A stretch of 64,000 bases of DNA from Luteibacter sp. SG786 (GCF_011759605.1 NZ_JAAOYX010000003.1:236107-300106), one strand, 5' to 3'. Shown: positions 46,576 to 55,907, counted from the stretch's first letter. Program-made: numbers and translations. Notes: generated by a model not told the origin, from the sequence alone.

Positions 46576-47214
46576 ATGATTCTGCGCACGATCATTGCCG
46601 ACGATCATCCCGTGGTGCTGATGGGCACGCGCGCGGCACTCGAAGCAGCAGGCGATATCGACGTGGTCGGCGAGGCCTCCAACGGTGACCAGCTTGTCGA
46701 ACTGCTTGCGTCGCGTCCGTGCGATGTCGTCGTAACCGATTTCTCCATGCCCGGTGGCCGTCACGGTGACGGCCTTTCCCTCATCGATCTCATTCGCCGC
46801 CGTTACCCGCGCCTTCCCGTGGTGGTGCTCACGATGGTCAATAACGCGGCCGTGCTGCAGACCATGCGCACGCGCGGGGCGCTGGGGCTGTGCGACAAGC
46901 GCGCGCCGCTTACCGAGGTGGCCGTAGCTGTGCGGCAGGCCGCTGCGGGCCATGCCTATCTCAGCGAGACCATTCGCCGGCAGTTCGACGAAGCAGGGGT
47001 CCTGTGCCGTGCCGACGCGGTGCGCCTGTCGGCCCGCGAGATCGAGGTGGTGCGCCTGTATGTCAGCGGCATGTCGATCGGCCAGATCGCCGAGCGCCTC
47101 AGCCGCAGCGTGAAGACCGTCAGCCGGCAGAAGCGCGACGCCATGCGCAAGCTCGGCATCGACCATGACAGCCGGCTGTCCGAATACGCCAGGGAACGCG
47201 GCCTCAGCTCCTGA
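46576..47214 (+). CDS. Response regulator, RcsB-like (REC + LuxR-type HTH)
   Basis: 212 residues; the ATG follows GGCGAGGAAAG. Receiver domain (1-125) with acidic pair Asp9-Asp10, phosphoacceptor Asp55 in VVTDFSMPGG, Thr86 and Lys108. The linker and FxMPGxxxGDG pattern are close to RcsB. The LuxR-type HTH (about 148-205) contains LSAREIEVVRLYVSGMSIG and SVKTVSRQKRDAMRKLGI. No histidine kinase gene is adjacent, so it is an orphan here. Candidate controller of the flanking DUF2884 genes or of surface functions, by inference. Confidence 0.9.
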   Translation: MILRTIIADDHPVVLMGTRAALEAAGDIDVVGEASNGDQLVELLASRPCDVVVTDFSMPGGRHGDGLSLIDLIRRRYPRLPVVVLTMVNNAAVLQTMRTRGALGLCDKRAPLTEVAVAVRQAAAGHAYLSETIRRQFDEAGVLCRADAVRLSAREIEVVRLYVSGMSIGQIAERLSRSVKTVSRQKRDAMRKLGIDHDSRLSEYARERGLSS

Positions 47215-47326
47215 CTGTGCCGGAAGTCACGGGGTGACCAAACATCCATGCGCCGCCAGGCTGTTCCTTTTAAACCTTGGGTCGACAGGGCGCATCCTAC
47301 CCGCGCCAACCCTGGGGAGAAGGACC

Positions 47327-48160
47327 ATGCGACATCCATTGATTCTTGGAACAGCGGCGCTCGCGCTCTCGCTGGCGGCCTCGACCGTGCCGGCGGAAAC
47401 GCATGGCTTCAATTTCAGCTCGGACCCGTGCAAGTACGAATACTCCACGCCTTACGACGTGGACGTCACGGCTTCCGGCCTGTCGTTCCATCGTGCAAGC
47501 GGCACGCCTGCAAAGGTCTTCCTGCACGACGGCGCCCTGCGCGTCGACGGCAAGGACATCGCCGTGTCGCGCGCGGACGCCGATGCCCTGCGCCGTTATG
47601 AAGACGGTGTTCGCCGGCTGATGCCGCAAGTTGCCGAGATCGCGAGGGAGGCGACCCAGCTGGGCTTCTCGGCCATGACGACCGTGACCCTCACCTTCGC
47701 CGATGGCGACCAGCGTGCGGGCATGCTGGAGAAGCTCAAGCGCAAGCAGGCCCAGGCACTGCGGGAGATCGACGAAGGCGTCGGCGCCGGGCATTGGTCG
47801 TCGGATCGGATGACCGAGACATTGGCGGGTTCGATCAGTGACTCGGTGGGCGAACTGGTCGGTTCGGTCACCTCCAGCGCGGTGACGGCGGCGCTCTCCG
47901 GCGATTCGAGCAAGGTGGCTGCCTTGCAGGCGCGGGCCGAAGCCCTCGACAAGACGCTGGACCGGGAGATGGACAAGCGCTCGCATGCGCTGGAAGCGAA
48001 AACCCAGAAGATCTGCCCGCAGATCGACGAACTCGCCGCGGTCCAGCGCGGCTGGGGCATTCGCCTCGGCGACGGCAAGCCGCTGGAGCTGCTGACGATC
48101 AAACCGAAGGAAAACAAGGGTGACGACGAGGGCGCACACAAGAAGGTAGCGTCGTCCTGA
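47327..48160 (+). CDS. DUF2884 (YggN) family exported protein, copy 2
   Basis: 277 residues, start ATG after GGGGAGAAGGACC. A signal peptide ends near VPA|ET (24). Cys in SSDPCKYEYSTPYDVDVTASGL, VFLHDGALRVDGKDIAVS and KICPQIDELAAVQ match the paralogue at 44583. It has an extra helical segment with SSDRMTETLAGSISDSVGELVGS and a Lys/Asp/Glu-rich C-terminal tail. The two copies flank the RcsB-like gene, four-helix gene and small ORF, which may reflect an old duplication. Confidence 0.85.
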   Translation: MRHPLILGTAALALSLAASTVPAETHGFNFSSDPCKYEYSTPYDVDVTASGLSFHRASGTPAKVFLHDGALRVDGKDIAVSRADADALRRYEDGVRRLMPQVAEIAREATQLGFSAMTTVTLTFADGDQRAGMLEKLKRKQAQALREIDEGVGAGHWSSDRMTETLAGSISDSVGELVGSVTSSAVTAALSGDSSKVAALQARAEALDKTLDREMDKRSHALEAKTQKICPQIDELAAVQRGWGIRLGDGKPLELLTIKPKENKGDDEGAHKKVASS

Positions 48161-48218
48161 ACGTGCGGGGGGGAGCGGGCACGCCCGGTGCGCGCCCGTT
48201 CATGGCGCGGCGCTCACC

Positions 48219-48605
48219 TCAAGCCGGCTGGATCAGGTCCCAGGCATTGCCGTAGAGGTCTTCGAAGACGGCGACCGTGCCGTAAGGCTCGTGGCGGGGT
48301 TCTTCGCGAAAGCGCACGCCATGCGCGCGCATGCGCGCCGCGTCGCCCGCGAAATCATCGGTTTCAAGGAACAGGAAAACCCTGCCGCCGCCCTGCCGTC
48401 CGATGTGCGCGCTCTGCTCGTCGCTTGCCGCCCGCGCCAACAGCAGCCGGGTGCCGTGCGAGCCGCGCGGCGCGACCGTCACCCAACGCTTGGCTTCGCC
48501 CATTGGCGTGTCCTCCACCAGTTCAAAGCCGAGCGCATCGACGAAGAAGCGAATCGCTTCGTCGTATTCGCGGACGAGAAAAGTGACGGCACCGAGAGAA
48601 GGCAT
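48219..48605 (-). CDS. VOC (glyoxalase/bleomycin resistance) superfamily protein
   Basis: 128 residues from the ATG giving MPSLGAVTFLVREYDEAIRFF. Two beta-alpha-beta-beta-beta modules are apparent, with LGFELVEDTPMGEAKRWVTVAP in the first and VRFREEPRHEPYGTVAVFEDLYGNAWDLIQ in the second; the terminal Glu/Asp-Leu-Tyr-Gly-Asn pattern is standard for VOC proteins. Catalytic role unassigned. Confidence 0.9.
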   Translation of the reverse strand: MPSLGAVTFLVREYDEAIRFFVDALGFELVEDTPMGEAKRWVTVAPRGSHGTRLLLARAASDEQSAHIGRQGGGRVFLFLETDDFAGDAARMRAHGVRFREEPRHEPYGTVAVFEDLYGNAWDLIQPA

Positions 48606-48710
48606 GCGATGGGTCCAATGGAGGCGGGTCCGTAGCATCCTCGCGGTCGCGACCTCAGGCAAGCCTGAGGTCGCGACTCGCGCGATGCCCCGCCGCCCCG
48701 CGCTACGGCA

Positions 48711-49742
48711 TCACCAGGTCGTCGGCTTCGGGTTGCGCTCGTCGAAACCCTTCTGGTGCCAGTAGGGGTAGGGCGGCGTGGCCTGGCTCACCGCATCCAG
48801 GCGGGCGACTTCTTCCGGCGTGAGCGTCCAGCCCACCGCGCCCAGGTTCTGCGTCAGCTGGGTTTCGTCACGGGCCCCTATCACGATGTTGGACACGGAA
48901 GGACGGCTGAGCACCCAGTTGAGGGCCACCTGGGTGATCGACTTGCCGCGCTCGTTGGCGATCGCATCCAGCACGTCGACGATGTCGTAGAGCTTCTCTT
49001 CGTCGACGGGCGGCCCGCCGACCGCGCCGCCGGAGGCGATGCGACCGGCGTCCGCGGGCTTGCCGCGACGGATCTTGCCGGTAAGGCGGCCCCAGCCCAG
49101 CGCGCTCCACACCATCGTGCCCACGCCCTGGTCGAGCGCCAGCGGCATCAGTTCCCACTCGTAGTCGCGGCCGACCAGTGAATAGAAGCCCTGGTAGGCC
49201 ACGTATCGGCCAAGGCCATACTTCTCGGAAACCGCCAGCGATTTCATGAGGTGCCAGCCGGAGAAATTGGAGGCGCCGATGTAACCGATCTTGCCGCTGG
49301 AAATCAGGTCGTCGAGCGCGCGCAGGGTTTCTTCCACTGGCGTGAGCGCGTCGAAGCCGTGCATGAAATACAGGTCGATATGGTCGGTCTGGAGCCGGCG
49401 CAGGCTGGCTTCGCAGGACCGCACGATGTGGTATCGCGACGAGCCCTTGTCGTTGGGGCCGTCGCCCATCGAGAACGTGGCCTTGGTGGCGATCAGTGCC
49501 TTGTCGCGGCGCCCCTTGAGGGCTTCGCCGAGTACCTCTTCCGCCATGCCGCGCGAATAGATGTCCGCGGTGTCGAACATGTTGAGGCCATGATCCAGGC
49601 ACAGGTCCACGATGCGCCGGGCCTCTGCCACCTGGGTGGAGCCCCAGCGCTCGAAGAATTCGCCCGAGCCGCCGAAGGTGCCGGTACCGAGACTGAGGAC
49701 GGGGACTTTGAGGCCGGAGCGGCCGAGTTGACGATGTTCCAT
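48711..49742 (-). CDS. Aldo/keto reductase
   Basis: 343 residues, NADPH-dependent oxidoreductase with a TIM barrel. The catalytic tetrad is visible: Asp57 (FDTAD), Tyr62 (IYSRG), Lys87 (ATKATF) and His128 (YFMHGFD). The C-terminal NADP-binding loop VIGARDETQLTQNLGAV is present. The MEHRQLGRSGLKVP start is typical of the YajO/AKR11-like group. Divergent from trpG. Confidence 0.93.
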   Translation of the reverse strand: MEHRQLGRSGLKVPVLSLGTGTFGGSGEFFERWGSTQVAEARRIVDLCLDHGLNMFDTADIYSRGMAEEVLGEALKGRRDKALIATKATFSMGDGPNDKGSSRYHIVRSCEASLRRLQTDHIDLYFMHGFDALTPVEETLRALDDLISSGKIGYIGASNFSGWHLMKSLAVSEKYGLGRYVAYQGFYSLVGRDYEWELMPLALDQGVGTMVWSALGWGRLTGKIRRGKPADAGRIASGGAVGGPPVDEEKLYDIVDVLDAIANERGKSITQVALNWVLSRPSVSNIVIGARDETQLTQNLGAVGWTLTPEEVARLDAVSQATPPYPYWHQKGFDERNPKPTTW

Positions 49743-49930
49743 GGGGAGTCCTTGAGGAGGAGGGCACCCACCAGCATGGAGCGTCGCGTGCTTTCGCTCA
49801 AGCGTGTCGATGCGGGAGGGCTTTCAATGGATAATGCCGACTCCCCTACGGCACGCCGGATGACGCCACTCATCGCCGGGCCGCGATCCGTGTTCCGTCA
49901 TTCGTTGCAAAACAACGGCTTGGTGATGCC

Positions 49931-50527
49931 ATGCTCCTCATGATCGACAACTACGACAGCTTTACCTTCAACCTCGTGCAGTACCTGGGCGAGCTGGGTC
50001 AGGAGGTCAAGGTCGTACGCAACGACGCCCTCACCGTCGCGGACATCCGCGCGCTGGCGCCGTCGCGGATCATGATCTCGCCGGGGCCGGGTACGCCGGA
50101 CGATTCGGGCGTGTCCATGGACATCCTTCGCGAGATGGCGGGCGAACTGCCCATTTTCGGGGTCTGCCTCGGGCACCAGGCCATCGGCCAGGTGTTCGGC
50201 GGCAAGGTGGTGCGGGCGCGCGAAATCATGCACGGCAAGACATCGCCGGTGCGGCATCTTGGGCGGGGCGTGTTCGCCGGTCTGCCGAATCCGTTCGAGG
50301 CCACGCGCTACCACTCGCTGGTGGTCGAGAAGGACTCTGTGCCGGACTGCCTCGAGATCACGGCCTGGACGGAGCGCGACGACGGCTCCATCGACGAGAT
50401 CATGGGCTTGCGCCACCGCACGCTGGACATCGAAGGTGTGCAGTTCCATCCCGAGTCCATCCTCACCCAGCATGGCCACGACCTGCTGCGCAATTTCCTC
50501 GGCATGCCGTTGCCGCTCGCCGCCTAA
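49931..50527 (+). CDS. trpG: Anthranilate synthase glutamine amidotransferase (component II)
   Basis: Supplies ammonia from glutamine for anthranilate (or 4-amino-4-deoxychorismate) synthesis. 198 residues, class I amidotransferase: nucleophile Cys79 in [11 protein letters not shown], and the His-Glu pair in [24 protein letters not shown] and ISPGPGTP are family hallmarks. trpE is not in the window, as in other gammaproteobacteria with split trp genes. 12 bases separate it from trpD. Dual use with PabB is possible. Confidence 0.95.
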   Translation: MLLMIDNYDSFTFNLVQYLGELGQEVKVVRNDALTVADIRALAPSRIMISPGPGTPDDSGVSMDILREMAGELPIFGVCLGHQAIGQVFGGKVVRAREIMHGKTSPVRHLGRGVFAGLPNPFEATRYHSLVVEKDSVPDCLEITAWTERDDGSIDEIMGLRHRTLDIEGVQFHPESILTQHGHDLLRNFLGMPLPLAA

Positions 50528-50539
50528 GGAGCGCGCTTG

Positions 50540-51571
50540 ATGCCCATCACTCCGTCCGAGGCGCTGCAGCGCACGATCGAACACCGCGAGATCTTCCATG
50601 ACGAGATGATCGAGCTGATGCACCAGATCATGCGCGGCGACGTCAGCCCGCTGATGACCGCGGCGATCCTCACCGGCCTGCGCGTGAAGAAGGAAACGGT
50701 CGGCGAGATTACCGGTGCCGCGCGCGTGATGCGCGATCTCTCGTCGAAGGTGGACGCCGGCCCGCACCCGCACTTCGTGGACATCGTGGGCACGGGCGGC
50801 GACGGGGCTTCCACGTTCAATATCTCCACGGCGTCGATGTTCGTCGCCGCGGCCGCGGGTGCGCGCGTGGCGAAGCACGGCGGGCGCAGCGTATCGTCGA
50901 AATCCGGCAGCGCCGACGTGCTGGAGGCGCTCGGCGCACGCATCGATCTCCTTCCGGCCCAGGTGGCCGTGTGCATGGCGAACGTGGATATCGGCTTCAT
51001 GTTCTCGCCCAACCATCATCCCGCCATGAAGATGGTTTCGCCCGTGCGCAAGGAGATGGGCGTCCGCACCATCTTCAACATCCTCGGGCCGCTGACCAAT
51101 CCCGCGGGCGCTCCCAACATCCTCATGGGCGTGTTCCATCCCGACCTCGTCGGCATCCAGATCCGTGCGTTGCAGGCCCTGGGCGCGCGGCACGCCATGG
51201 TCGTTTGGGGCCGGGACGGCATGGATGAGATATCCCTGGGGGCGGCCACCATGGTGGGCGAACTCCGCGACGGCGTCGTGCGCGAATACGAGATCGAGCC
51301 GGAGGATTTCGGCCTTTCCATGGCCTCCGGCCGGAACCTCCGCGTCGACGACGCCGAAGGTTCGAAGGCCATGCTGCTGGACGCCATCGGCGGCGTGCCT
51401 GGCGTGCCGCAGGACATCGTTTGCCTGAACGCAGGCGCGGCGCTCTATACGGCCGATGTGACACCCTCGATACAGGCGGGCATCGACCTTGCACGGGCCA
51501 CCATTGCAAGTGGCGCGGCCCGTGCAAAAATGGACGCGTTCGTGGCCGAGACGCAGCGGCTCGGTGCCTGA
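50540..51571 (+). CDS. trpD: Anthranilate phosphoribosyltransferase
   Basis: Second step of tryptophan synthesis: anthranilate plus PRPP gives phosphoribosylanthranilate. 343 residues from ATG 50540, with TAAGGAG eight bases upstream (a TTG at 50537 is also in frame). PRPP-binding GTGGD (84-88), STFNIST and the [21 protein letters not shown] segment are conserved, as is GPLTNPAGA. The middle gene of trpG-trpD-trpC. Confidence 0.97.
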   Translation: MPITPSEALQRTIEHREIFHDEMIELMHQIMRGDVSPLMTAAILTGLRVKKETVGEITGAARVMRDLSSKVDAGPHPHFVDIVGTGGDGASTFNISTASMFVAAAAGARVAKHGGRSVSSKSGSADVLEALGARIDLLPAQVAVCMANVDIGFMFSPNHHPAMKMVSPVRKEMGVRTIFNILGPLTNPAGAPNILMGVFHPDLVGIQIRALQALGARHAMVVWGRDGMDEISLGAATMVGELRDGVVREYEIEPEDFGLSMASGRNLRVDDAEGSKAMLLDAIGGVPGVPQDIVCLNAGAALYTADVTPSIQAGIDLARATIASGAARAKMDAFVAETQRLGA

Positions 51572-51620
51572 TATGGTCGGGGCTCCCCAGTCCCCGGCTC
51601 TACCCAAGGAACTCCCTCCG

Positions 51621-52472
51621 ATGCCCGACATCCTCCATCGCATCCTCGACCGGAAGCTCGAAGAGATCGCCGAGCGCAGCCGCAAGCGCAGCCTTGACGA
51701 CCTGGCGGCACGCATCGCCGACCTCGAGCCGACGCGGGGCTTCGTCGCCGAGATCGACAAGCGCCTGCACGACGGCGAGCCGGCCGTCATCGCGGAGATC
51801 AAGAAGGCCAGCCCGAGCAAGGGCCTCATCCGCGAGGACTTCGATCCGGCCGCCATCGCGCGCAGTTACGAACGGGGCGGGGCCACCTGTCTTTCCGTGC
51901 TTACCGATGCCGACTTTTTCCAGGGCCACGAGGATTTCGTGGGCCAGGCACGCGCGGCGTGCAGCCTGCCGATCCTGCGCAAGGATTTCATCATCGACGA
52001 ATACCAGGTGTATGAGGCCCGCACGATTGGCGCCGACTGCATCCTGCTGATCGTCTCCGCGTTCGCCCAGAAGGAGCCCGACGGCGACCGTATCTACGAC
52101 GAGGAGCGCCTCACCGAGCTGTCGCTGCTTGCCGCGGAGCTCGATCTCGACGTGTTGATGGAAGTGCACAACGAAGAAGAACTGGAAATTGCCCTCGGCA
52201 CGCCTGCGCCACTGATCGGCGTGAACAACCGCAACCTGCGCACCTTCGAGACATCCCTGGGCACCTCGCTGCGCCTGAAGGACCGTGTGGGCTCGGAAAC
52301 GGCCATCGTGGCCGAGTCGGGCATCCACACGGCGGAAGACGTGCGCAAGCTGCGCGAAGCGGGTATCCACACCTTCCTGGTGGGAGAGGCGTTCATGCGT
52401 GCAGCAGATCCGGGTGCCGAGTTGCACAAGCTGTTCGGCACGCATCCCCACCCAGCGACCCACAAGCAGTAA
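51621..52472 (+). CDS. trpC: Indole-3-glycerol phosphate synthase
   Basis: Ring closure to indole-3-glycerol phosphate in tryptophan synthesis. 283 residues, TIM barrel, monofunctional (no TrpF fused). AEIKKASPSKGLI holds the catalytic Lys and phosphate site; PILRKDFIIDEYQ, GVNNRNLRTFE and ESGI are conserved. The upstream open frame overlapping trpD is not expected to be translated. The HAD phosphatase gene begins 7 bases after the stop. Confidence 0.97.
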   Translation: MPDILHRILDRKLEEIAERSRKRSLDDLAARIADLEPTRGFVAEIDKRLHDGEPAVIAEIKKASPSKGLIREDFDPAAIARSYERGGATCLSVLTDADFFQGHEDFVGQARAACSLPILRKDFIIDEYQVYEARTIGADCILLIVSAFAQKEPDGDRIYDEERLTELSLLAAELDLDVLMEVHNEEELEIALGTPAPLIGVNNRNLRTFETSLGTSLRLKDRVGSETAIVAESGIHTAEDVRKLREAGIHTFLVGEAFMRAADPGAELHKLFGTHPHPATHKQ

Positions 52473-52479
52473 CGAGCGC

Positions 52480-53187
52480 ATGGAACAGGCGATGGAAACG
52501 GCGGTGTTCGACGAGCCCGCCGCCGAGGCAGGACGCGTGGTGTTGTTCGATTTCGATGGCGTGATCGTTCGCCACCAGACGTTGGAATTGTTCTATCGCC
52601 ATCGCCTTTCCGGCATGGGCCGCTGGCGCCTCCTGCTGGCGCTGCCCTTGTTGCCGCTCGTGCCGTTCCTCATCGGCAGCGTCGCGGGCAACCGTTTCCT
52701 GGGTCGTGTCTTCCTGCGCGTCGTCACCTTCGGCCGCAGCGAGGCCGCATGCAGGCGCTCGATGGCCGCATTCGGGCGCGCATACGCACGACGCCCGGGC
52801 GTTTTTTGCCGGGACGCGGTGGCGGCACTGCGCCGGCACATCGCTGCCGGCGACCGCGTGGTGATCGTGACGGGCAACGAGCAGAAGATGGTGGAGGCCA
52901 TGCTCGACGAGGTGAATCTCGGAGGCTACGAACTCGTGGCCTCGCAGGCTCGCATGGGTCTCATCGGCATGCGTTTCGTCAGCCACAACGTGCACCACGC
53001 CAAGGTGCGCACACTCGATCGCGCGGGTATCGCGCGGCCCTGGGCCGTGGCCTACGGCGACTCCCTGTCGGACATGCCGATGCTGAAGGCCGCCGACGCG
53101 GCGCGCCTGGTCAACCCTGTGCCGAAGACGGCGAAGAAGGCGGGACGCCTGCTGGGCGACAAGCTGGAAATAGTGCACTGGTACTAG
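52480..53187 (+). CDS. HAD-IB phosphatase, PgpC (YfhB)-like
   Basis: 235 residues. HAD motif I is DFDGV (24-28; nucleophile Asp24), motif II VVIVTGNEQ, motif III Lys in HHAKVRTL, motif IV GDSLSDMPML. After motif I a hydrophobic cap segment (RWRLLLALPLLPLVPFLIG) and TFGRSEA match E. coli PgpC, a phosphatidylglycerophosphatase. Family role would be phosphatidylglycerol synthesis at the inner membrane; activity is inferred. Only 7 bases after trpC, so probably co-transcribed with the trp genes. Confidence 0.82.
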   Translation: MEQAMETAVFDEPAAEAGRVVLFDFDGVIVRHQTLELFYRHRLSGMGRWRLLLALPLLPLVPFLIGSVAGNRFLGRVFLRVVTFGRSEAACRRSMAAFGRAYARRPGVFCRDAVAALRRHIAAGDRVVIVTGNEQKMVEAMLDEVNLGGYELVASQARMGLIGMRFVSHNVHHAKVRTLDRAGIARPWAVAYGDSLSDMPMLKAADAARLVNPVPKTAKKAGRLLGDKLEIVHWY

Positions 53188-53210
53188 AGCGTGCCGGGGG
53201 GGAGCGTCGG

Positions 53211-53957
53211 CTACCCCAGGAGATACCTGCCGAGCTGGTAGAGGCTGATGCCGACGATGAGGCAGCCCACCGCGGTCATCACGTAGCGCGGAGGCAGGTG
53301 CCGCACCAGCCAGGCGGCCACCGGCGCGGCAAGCACGCCTCCGGCGAGCAGGCCCAGCACGATCGGCCAATGCTGGATACCCATGTGCGCGACCAGGGTC
53401 GACGAAATGGCGATGGTCACGACGAACTCGGCCGCGTTCACTGTGCCGATCGTCTGCCGCACGGGGCCGCCGCGCGCGAGCAGCGTGGAGGTGGCAATGG
53501 GCCCCCAGCCGCCGCCGCCGATCGCATCGAGCAGGCCGGCGAAGAAACCGAGGATGCCCTTGTGCCGCACGCGATGGTGGGACACCACGCGCCCCGCGGC
53601 GCGCACGAGCACCACCACGCCGAGGATCAGCAGGTAGACATAGACAAAGGGCTTCAGCGCGTCGCCCGGCACGCTGGCAAGGAACCACGCGCCGATGATC
53701 CCGCCGATCACGCCGGGGATGGCCAGGCGGCGGAACGCGCGCCAGTCCACGTTCCCGAACAGCGCGTGCGCACCGCCGGACACGCCCGTGGTGAACACTT
53801 CGGCGGTATGCACGGTGGCGCTGGCGACCGCCGGCGGCAAGCCGAGCGCCAGCAATACGGCATTCGAGACAATGCCATAGGCCATGCCCAGCGCGCCGTC
53901 GACGAGCTGGGCCAGCAAACCCACGCCGACGAAGATCAGGAATTGATTCCAGTCCAT
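53211..53957 (-). CDS. TauE/SafE family permease (DUF81)
   Basis: 248 residues, six to eight hydrophobic segments. The N-terminal MDWNQFLIFVGVGLLAQLVDGALGMAYG and the mid repeat GFFAGLLDAIGGGGWGP are the duplicated TauE motif; both Gly-rich loops are present. Family members export sulfite or organosulfur compounds or import sulfate-type anions; substrate here is unknown. Convergent with the PgpC-like gene and divergent from the MarR-GNAT gene. Confidence 0.9.
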   Translation of the reverse strand: MDWNQFLIFVGVGLLAQLVDGALGMAYGIVSNAVLLALGLPPAVASATVHTAEVFTTGVSGGAHALFGNVDWRAFRRLAIPGVIGGIIGAWFLASVPGDALKPFVYVYLLILGVVVLVRAAGRVVSHHRVRHKGILGFFAGLLDAIGGGGWGPIATSTLLARGGPVRQTIGTVNAAEFVVTIAISSTLVAHMGIQHWPIVLGLLAGGVLAAPVAAWLVRHLPPRYVMTAVGCLIVGISLYQLGRYLLG

Positions 53958-54090
53958 GGTTTTGTCCGGTGGATCATGTAACCACCATATACGAGGTCGG
54001 CGAGACGAGGGCATGAAGACCAACTTCTGGCGCTTGCACGCGTCGTCTTGCCGCAGCTAGCCTGACCCTTCACGTCCTGCGAGACCACAG

Positions 54091-55041
54091 ATGTATCTCT
54101 CTTCCTTGCGCGAGTTGGCCCTCGGGAGCCGGCTCAAGGCCTTGAGCGACCAGTTCTACACGGCTATCGACGAGGTCTATCGCGCATGCGGCGCGGCCAT
54201 CGAATCGCGATGGTTCCCGGTGCTGCGTTACCTCCGCGACGTCGGGCCGACCACGGTGACCGACATGGCCCTGGCCATCGGCCAGACCCACTCTGCCGTC
54301 AGCCAGCTCGCCGACCGTCTCGTGGACGCCGGCATGGTCGAGCGGCGGCGCGACCCGCACGACGGGCGGCGCAGCGTGCTTGCCCTCACCGAGGCCGGCG
54401 ATCGCGCCCTTGGCGACCTCGGTCCGGTATGGCTCGCCATTCGGCGCGGCATGAACGAAACGCTGGGGCCCAGTGGCATGGCCATGCTGGAAGCCATCGA
54501 AAACTGCGAGCAGGCGCTGCGCGAACGCCCGCTGGTGCAAACCATCCTGCAGCAGCGGGAAGCGTTGAGCCGCGCGACCTTGCAGGTGGTTCCGTTCGAG
54601 CCGGGGCTGCGCGATCACTTCCGCCGCTTGAACCAGCAGTGGCTCGAGCGTCATTTCCGTGTCGAGGCGGTGGACAGGAAACTGTTCGACGACCCCGAAG
54701 GCCTGATCATCGCCCCCGGTGGCGCCATCCTCTTCGCCCTTTATGCGGGCGAGGTGGTGGGCACCTGCGCGCTCATCCACGAGGGGGAGGGCGTCTACGA
54801 ATTGTCCAAGATGGGCGTGGATGAGAACTTCCGCGGGTTGGGCGCCGGCCGGGCGCTGCTCGACGCGGCGATCGCCGAATACCGCCGGCGCGGTGGCCGG
54901 GAGCTTTTCCTGGAGTCCAACAGCCGGCTGGACCGCGCCCTGGCCATGTACGAGCGGGCGGGGTTCGTCCGGCAAGCCGCCATCCGCCCCGGCTCCCATT
55001 ACGACCGGGCCGACGTCTACATGGTTTACGGGGGCGGCTGA
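54091..55041 (+). CDS. MarR-type HTH fused to GNAT acetyltransferase
   Basis: 316 residues. The N-terminal winged helix (about 35-110) contains TTVTDMALAIGQTHSAVSQLADRLVDAGMVERRRDPHDGRRS, a full MarR DNA-binding and wing region. The C-terminal GNAT domain (about 165-316) has the acetyl-CoA motif A VDENFRGLGAGRALL and the FVRQAAIRPGSHYDRADVYM end. Such fusions are a known bacterial architecture with unknown ligands. The domain order suggests autoregulated acetylation of a small molecule or protein. Confidence 0.9.
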   Translation: MYLSSLRELALGSRLKALSDQFYTAIDEVYRACGAAIESRWFPVLRYLRDVGPTTVTDMALAIGQTHSAVSQLADRLVDAGMVERRRDPHDGRRSVLALTEAGDRALGDLGPVWLAIRRGMNETLGPSGMAMLEAIENCEQALRERPLVQTILQQREALSRATLQVVPFEPGLRDHFRRLNQQWLERHFRVEAVDRKLFDDPEGLIIAPGGAILFALYAGEVVGTCALIHEGEGVYELSKMGVDENFRGLGAGRALLDAAIAEYRRRGGRELFLESNSRLDRALAMYERAGFVRQAAIRPGSHYDRADVYMVYGGG

Positions 55042-55056
55042 TCCGGAGCGCGGCCC

Positions 55057-55752
55057 TCAGCGGGTGCCGCGCACCACGATGGTCTTGCCCGAGACGTCGA
55101 TCATCCGCTCTTCCTCGAGCTGCTTGAGCACGCGGCCCACCATTTCGCGGGAGCAGCCCACGATGCGGCTGACTTCCTGGCGCGAGATACGGATCTGCGT
55201 GCCGTCCGGGTGGGTCATGGCATCCGGTTCCTGGCAGAGGTCGAGCAGGGTGCGCGACACCCGGTTCGTCACATCCATGAACGCCATGCGGCTGACCTGC
55301 CGGGAGGTGCGCAGAAGACGCTGGGTCAGCTGCGAGCCGATCGCGAAGAGCAGCTTGGGGCATTCCGCGGCCAGCGGCCCTTCGAGCAGCTGGAAAAGCC
55401 GCTCGTAGCTGATTTCGGCCATTTCCACGGCCGTGCGGGTACGCACCAGCGACTCGCGCTGCGCCTGCTCCACGAACAGGCCCATTTCGCCGATGAACTG
55501 GCCCCGATTGATGTAGGCCAGGATCAGTTCGCGTCCTTCCTCATCCTCCGTGCAGACGGCAAGCGACCCGTCCACCACGTAATAGAGCGTGTTGGCCGGA
55601 TCCCCCGGCCGGATGATCGCCGTTTTCCCCGGATAACGGCGGCGGTGACAGGCGTCCAGGAAGCGACCCATCGAAGCCGGGTCGGGTGCGAAGCTCGAGG
55701 GAGCCTGCGACCGTTCGAACGCCTGTTGCAACATGTATTTGAGTTGAGCCAC
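55057..55752 (-). CDS. clp: CRP-family global regulator Clp
   Basis: 231 residues from GTG. N-terminal cNMP-binding fold (about 30-140; YYVVDGSLAV, GEMGLFVE) and C-terminal Crp-type HTH with RISRQEVSRIVGCSREMVGRVL. RRRYPGKTAIIRPGDPANTLYYV, ILAYINRGQFIGEMGLF and the end GKTIVVRGTR are strikingly like Xanthomonas Clp, which binds c-di-GMP as an inhibitor and activates secreted enzyme, polysaccharide and T2SS-related genes. The local order with speD is as in Xanthomonas. Ligand use here is inferred. Confidence 0.92.
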   Translation of the reverse strand: MAQLKYMLQQAFERSQAPSSFAPDPASMGRFLDACHRRRYPGKTAIIRPGDPANTLYYVVDGSLAVCTEDEEGRELILAYINRGQFIGEMGLFVEQAQRESLVRTRTAVEMAEISYERLFQLLEGPLAAECPKLLFAIGSQLTQRLLRTSRQVSRMAFMDVTNRVSRTLLDLCQEPDAMTHPDGTQIRISRQEVSRIVGCSREMVGRVLKQLEEERMIDVSGKTIVVRGTR

Positions 55753-55802
55753 AGCAGATTCCGTTGAGCCTCAATGGCATGGCGTCCCCTTCGGCGGTCT
55801 GC

Positions 55803-55818
55803 TGACGGATTTCCGTCA
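55803..55818. promoter_or_regulatory. Palindrome upstream of clp, candidate operator
   Basis: TGACGGATTTCCGTCA is a perfect 16-bp palindrome, 51 bases before the clp GTG. It has the length of a CRP-type site but not the TGTGA-N6-TCACA half-sites. Location in the clp-speD divergent region suggests a regulator site; the binding protein is unknown. Confidence 0.45.
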
Positions 55819-55907
55819 TGCGTCGCCGACTCGCCATGTCCCTTCCCGATTATTGCAGACATCCGGCCGGCAAAATCCACCACTTCGGGGGATGGGGTGC
55901 CGACTTG

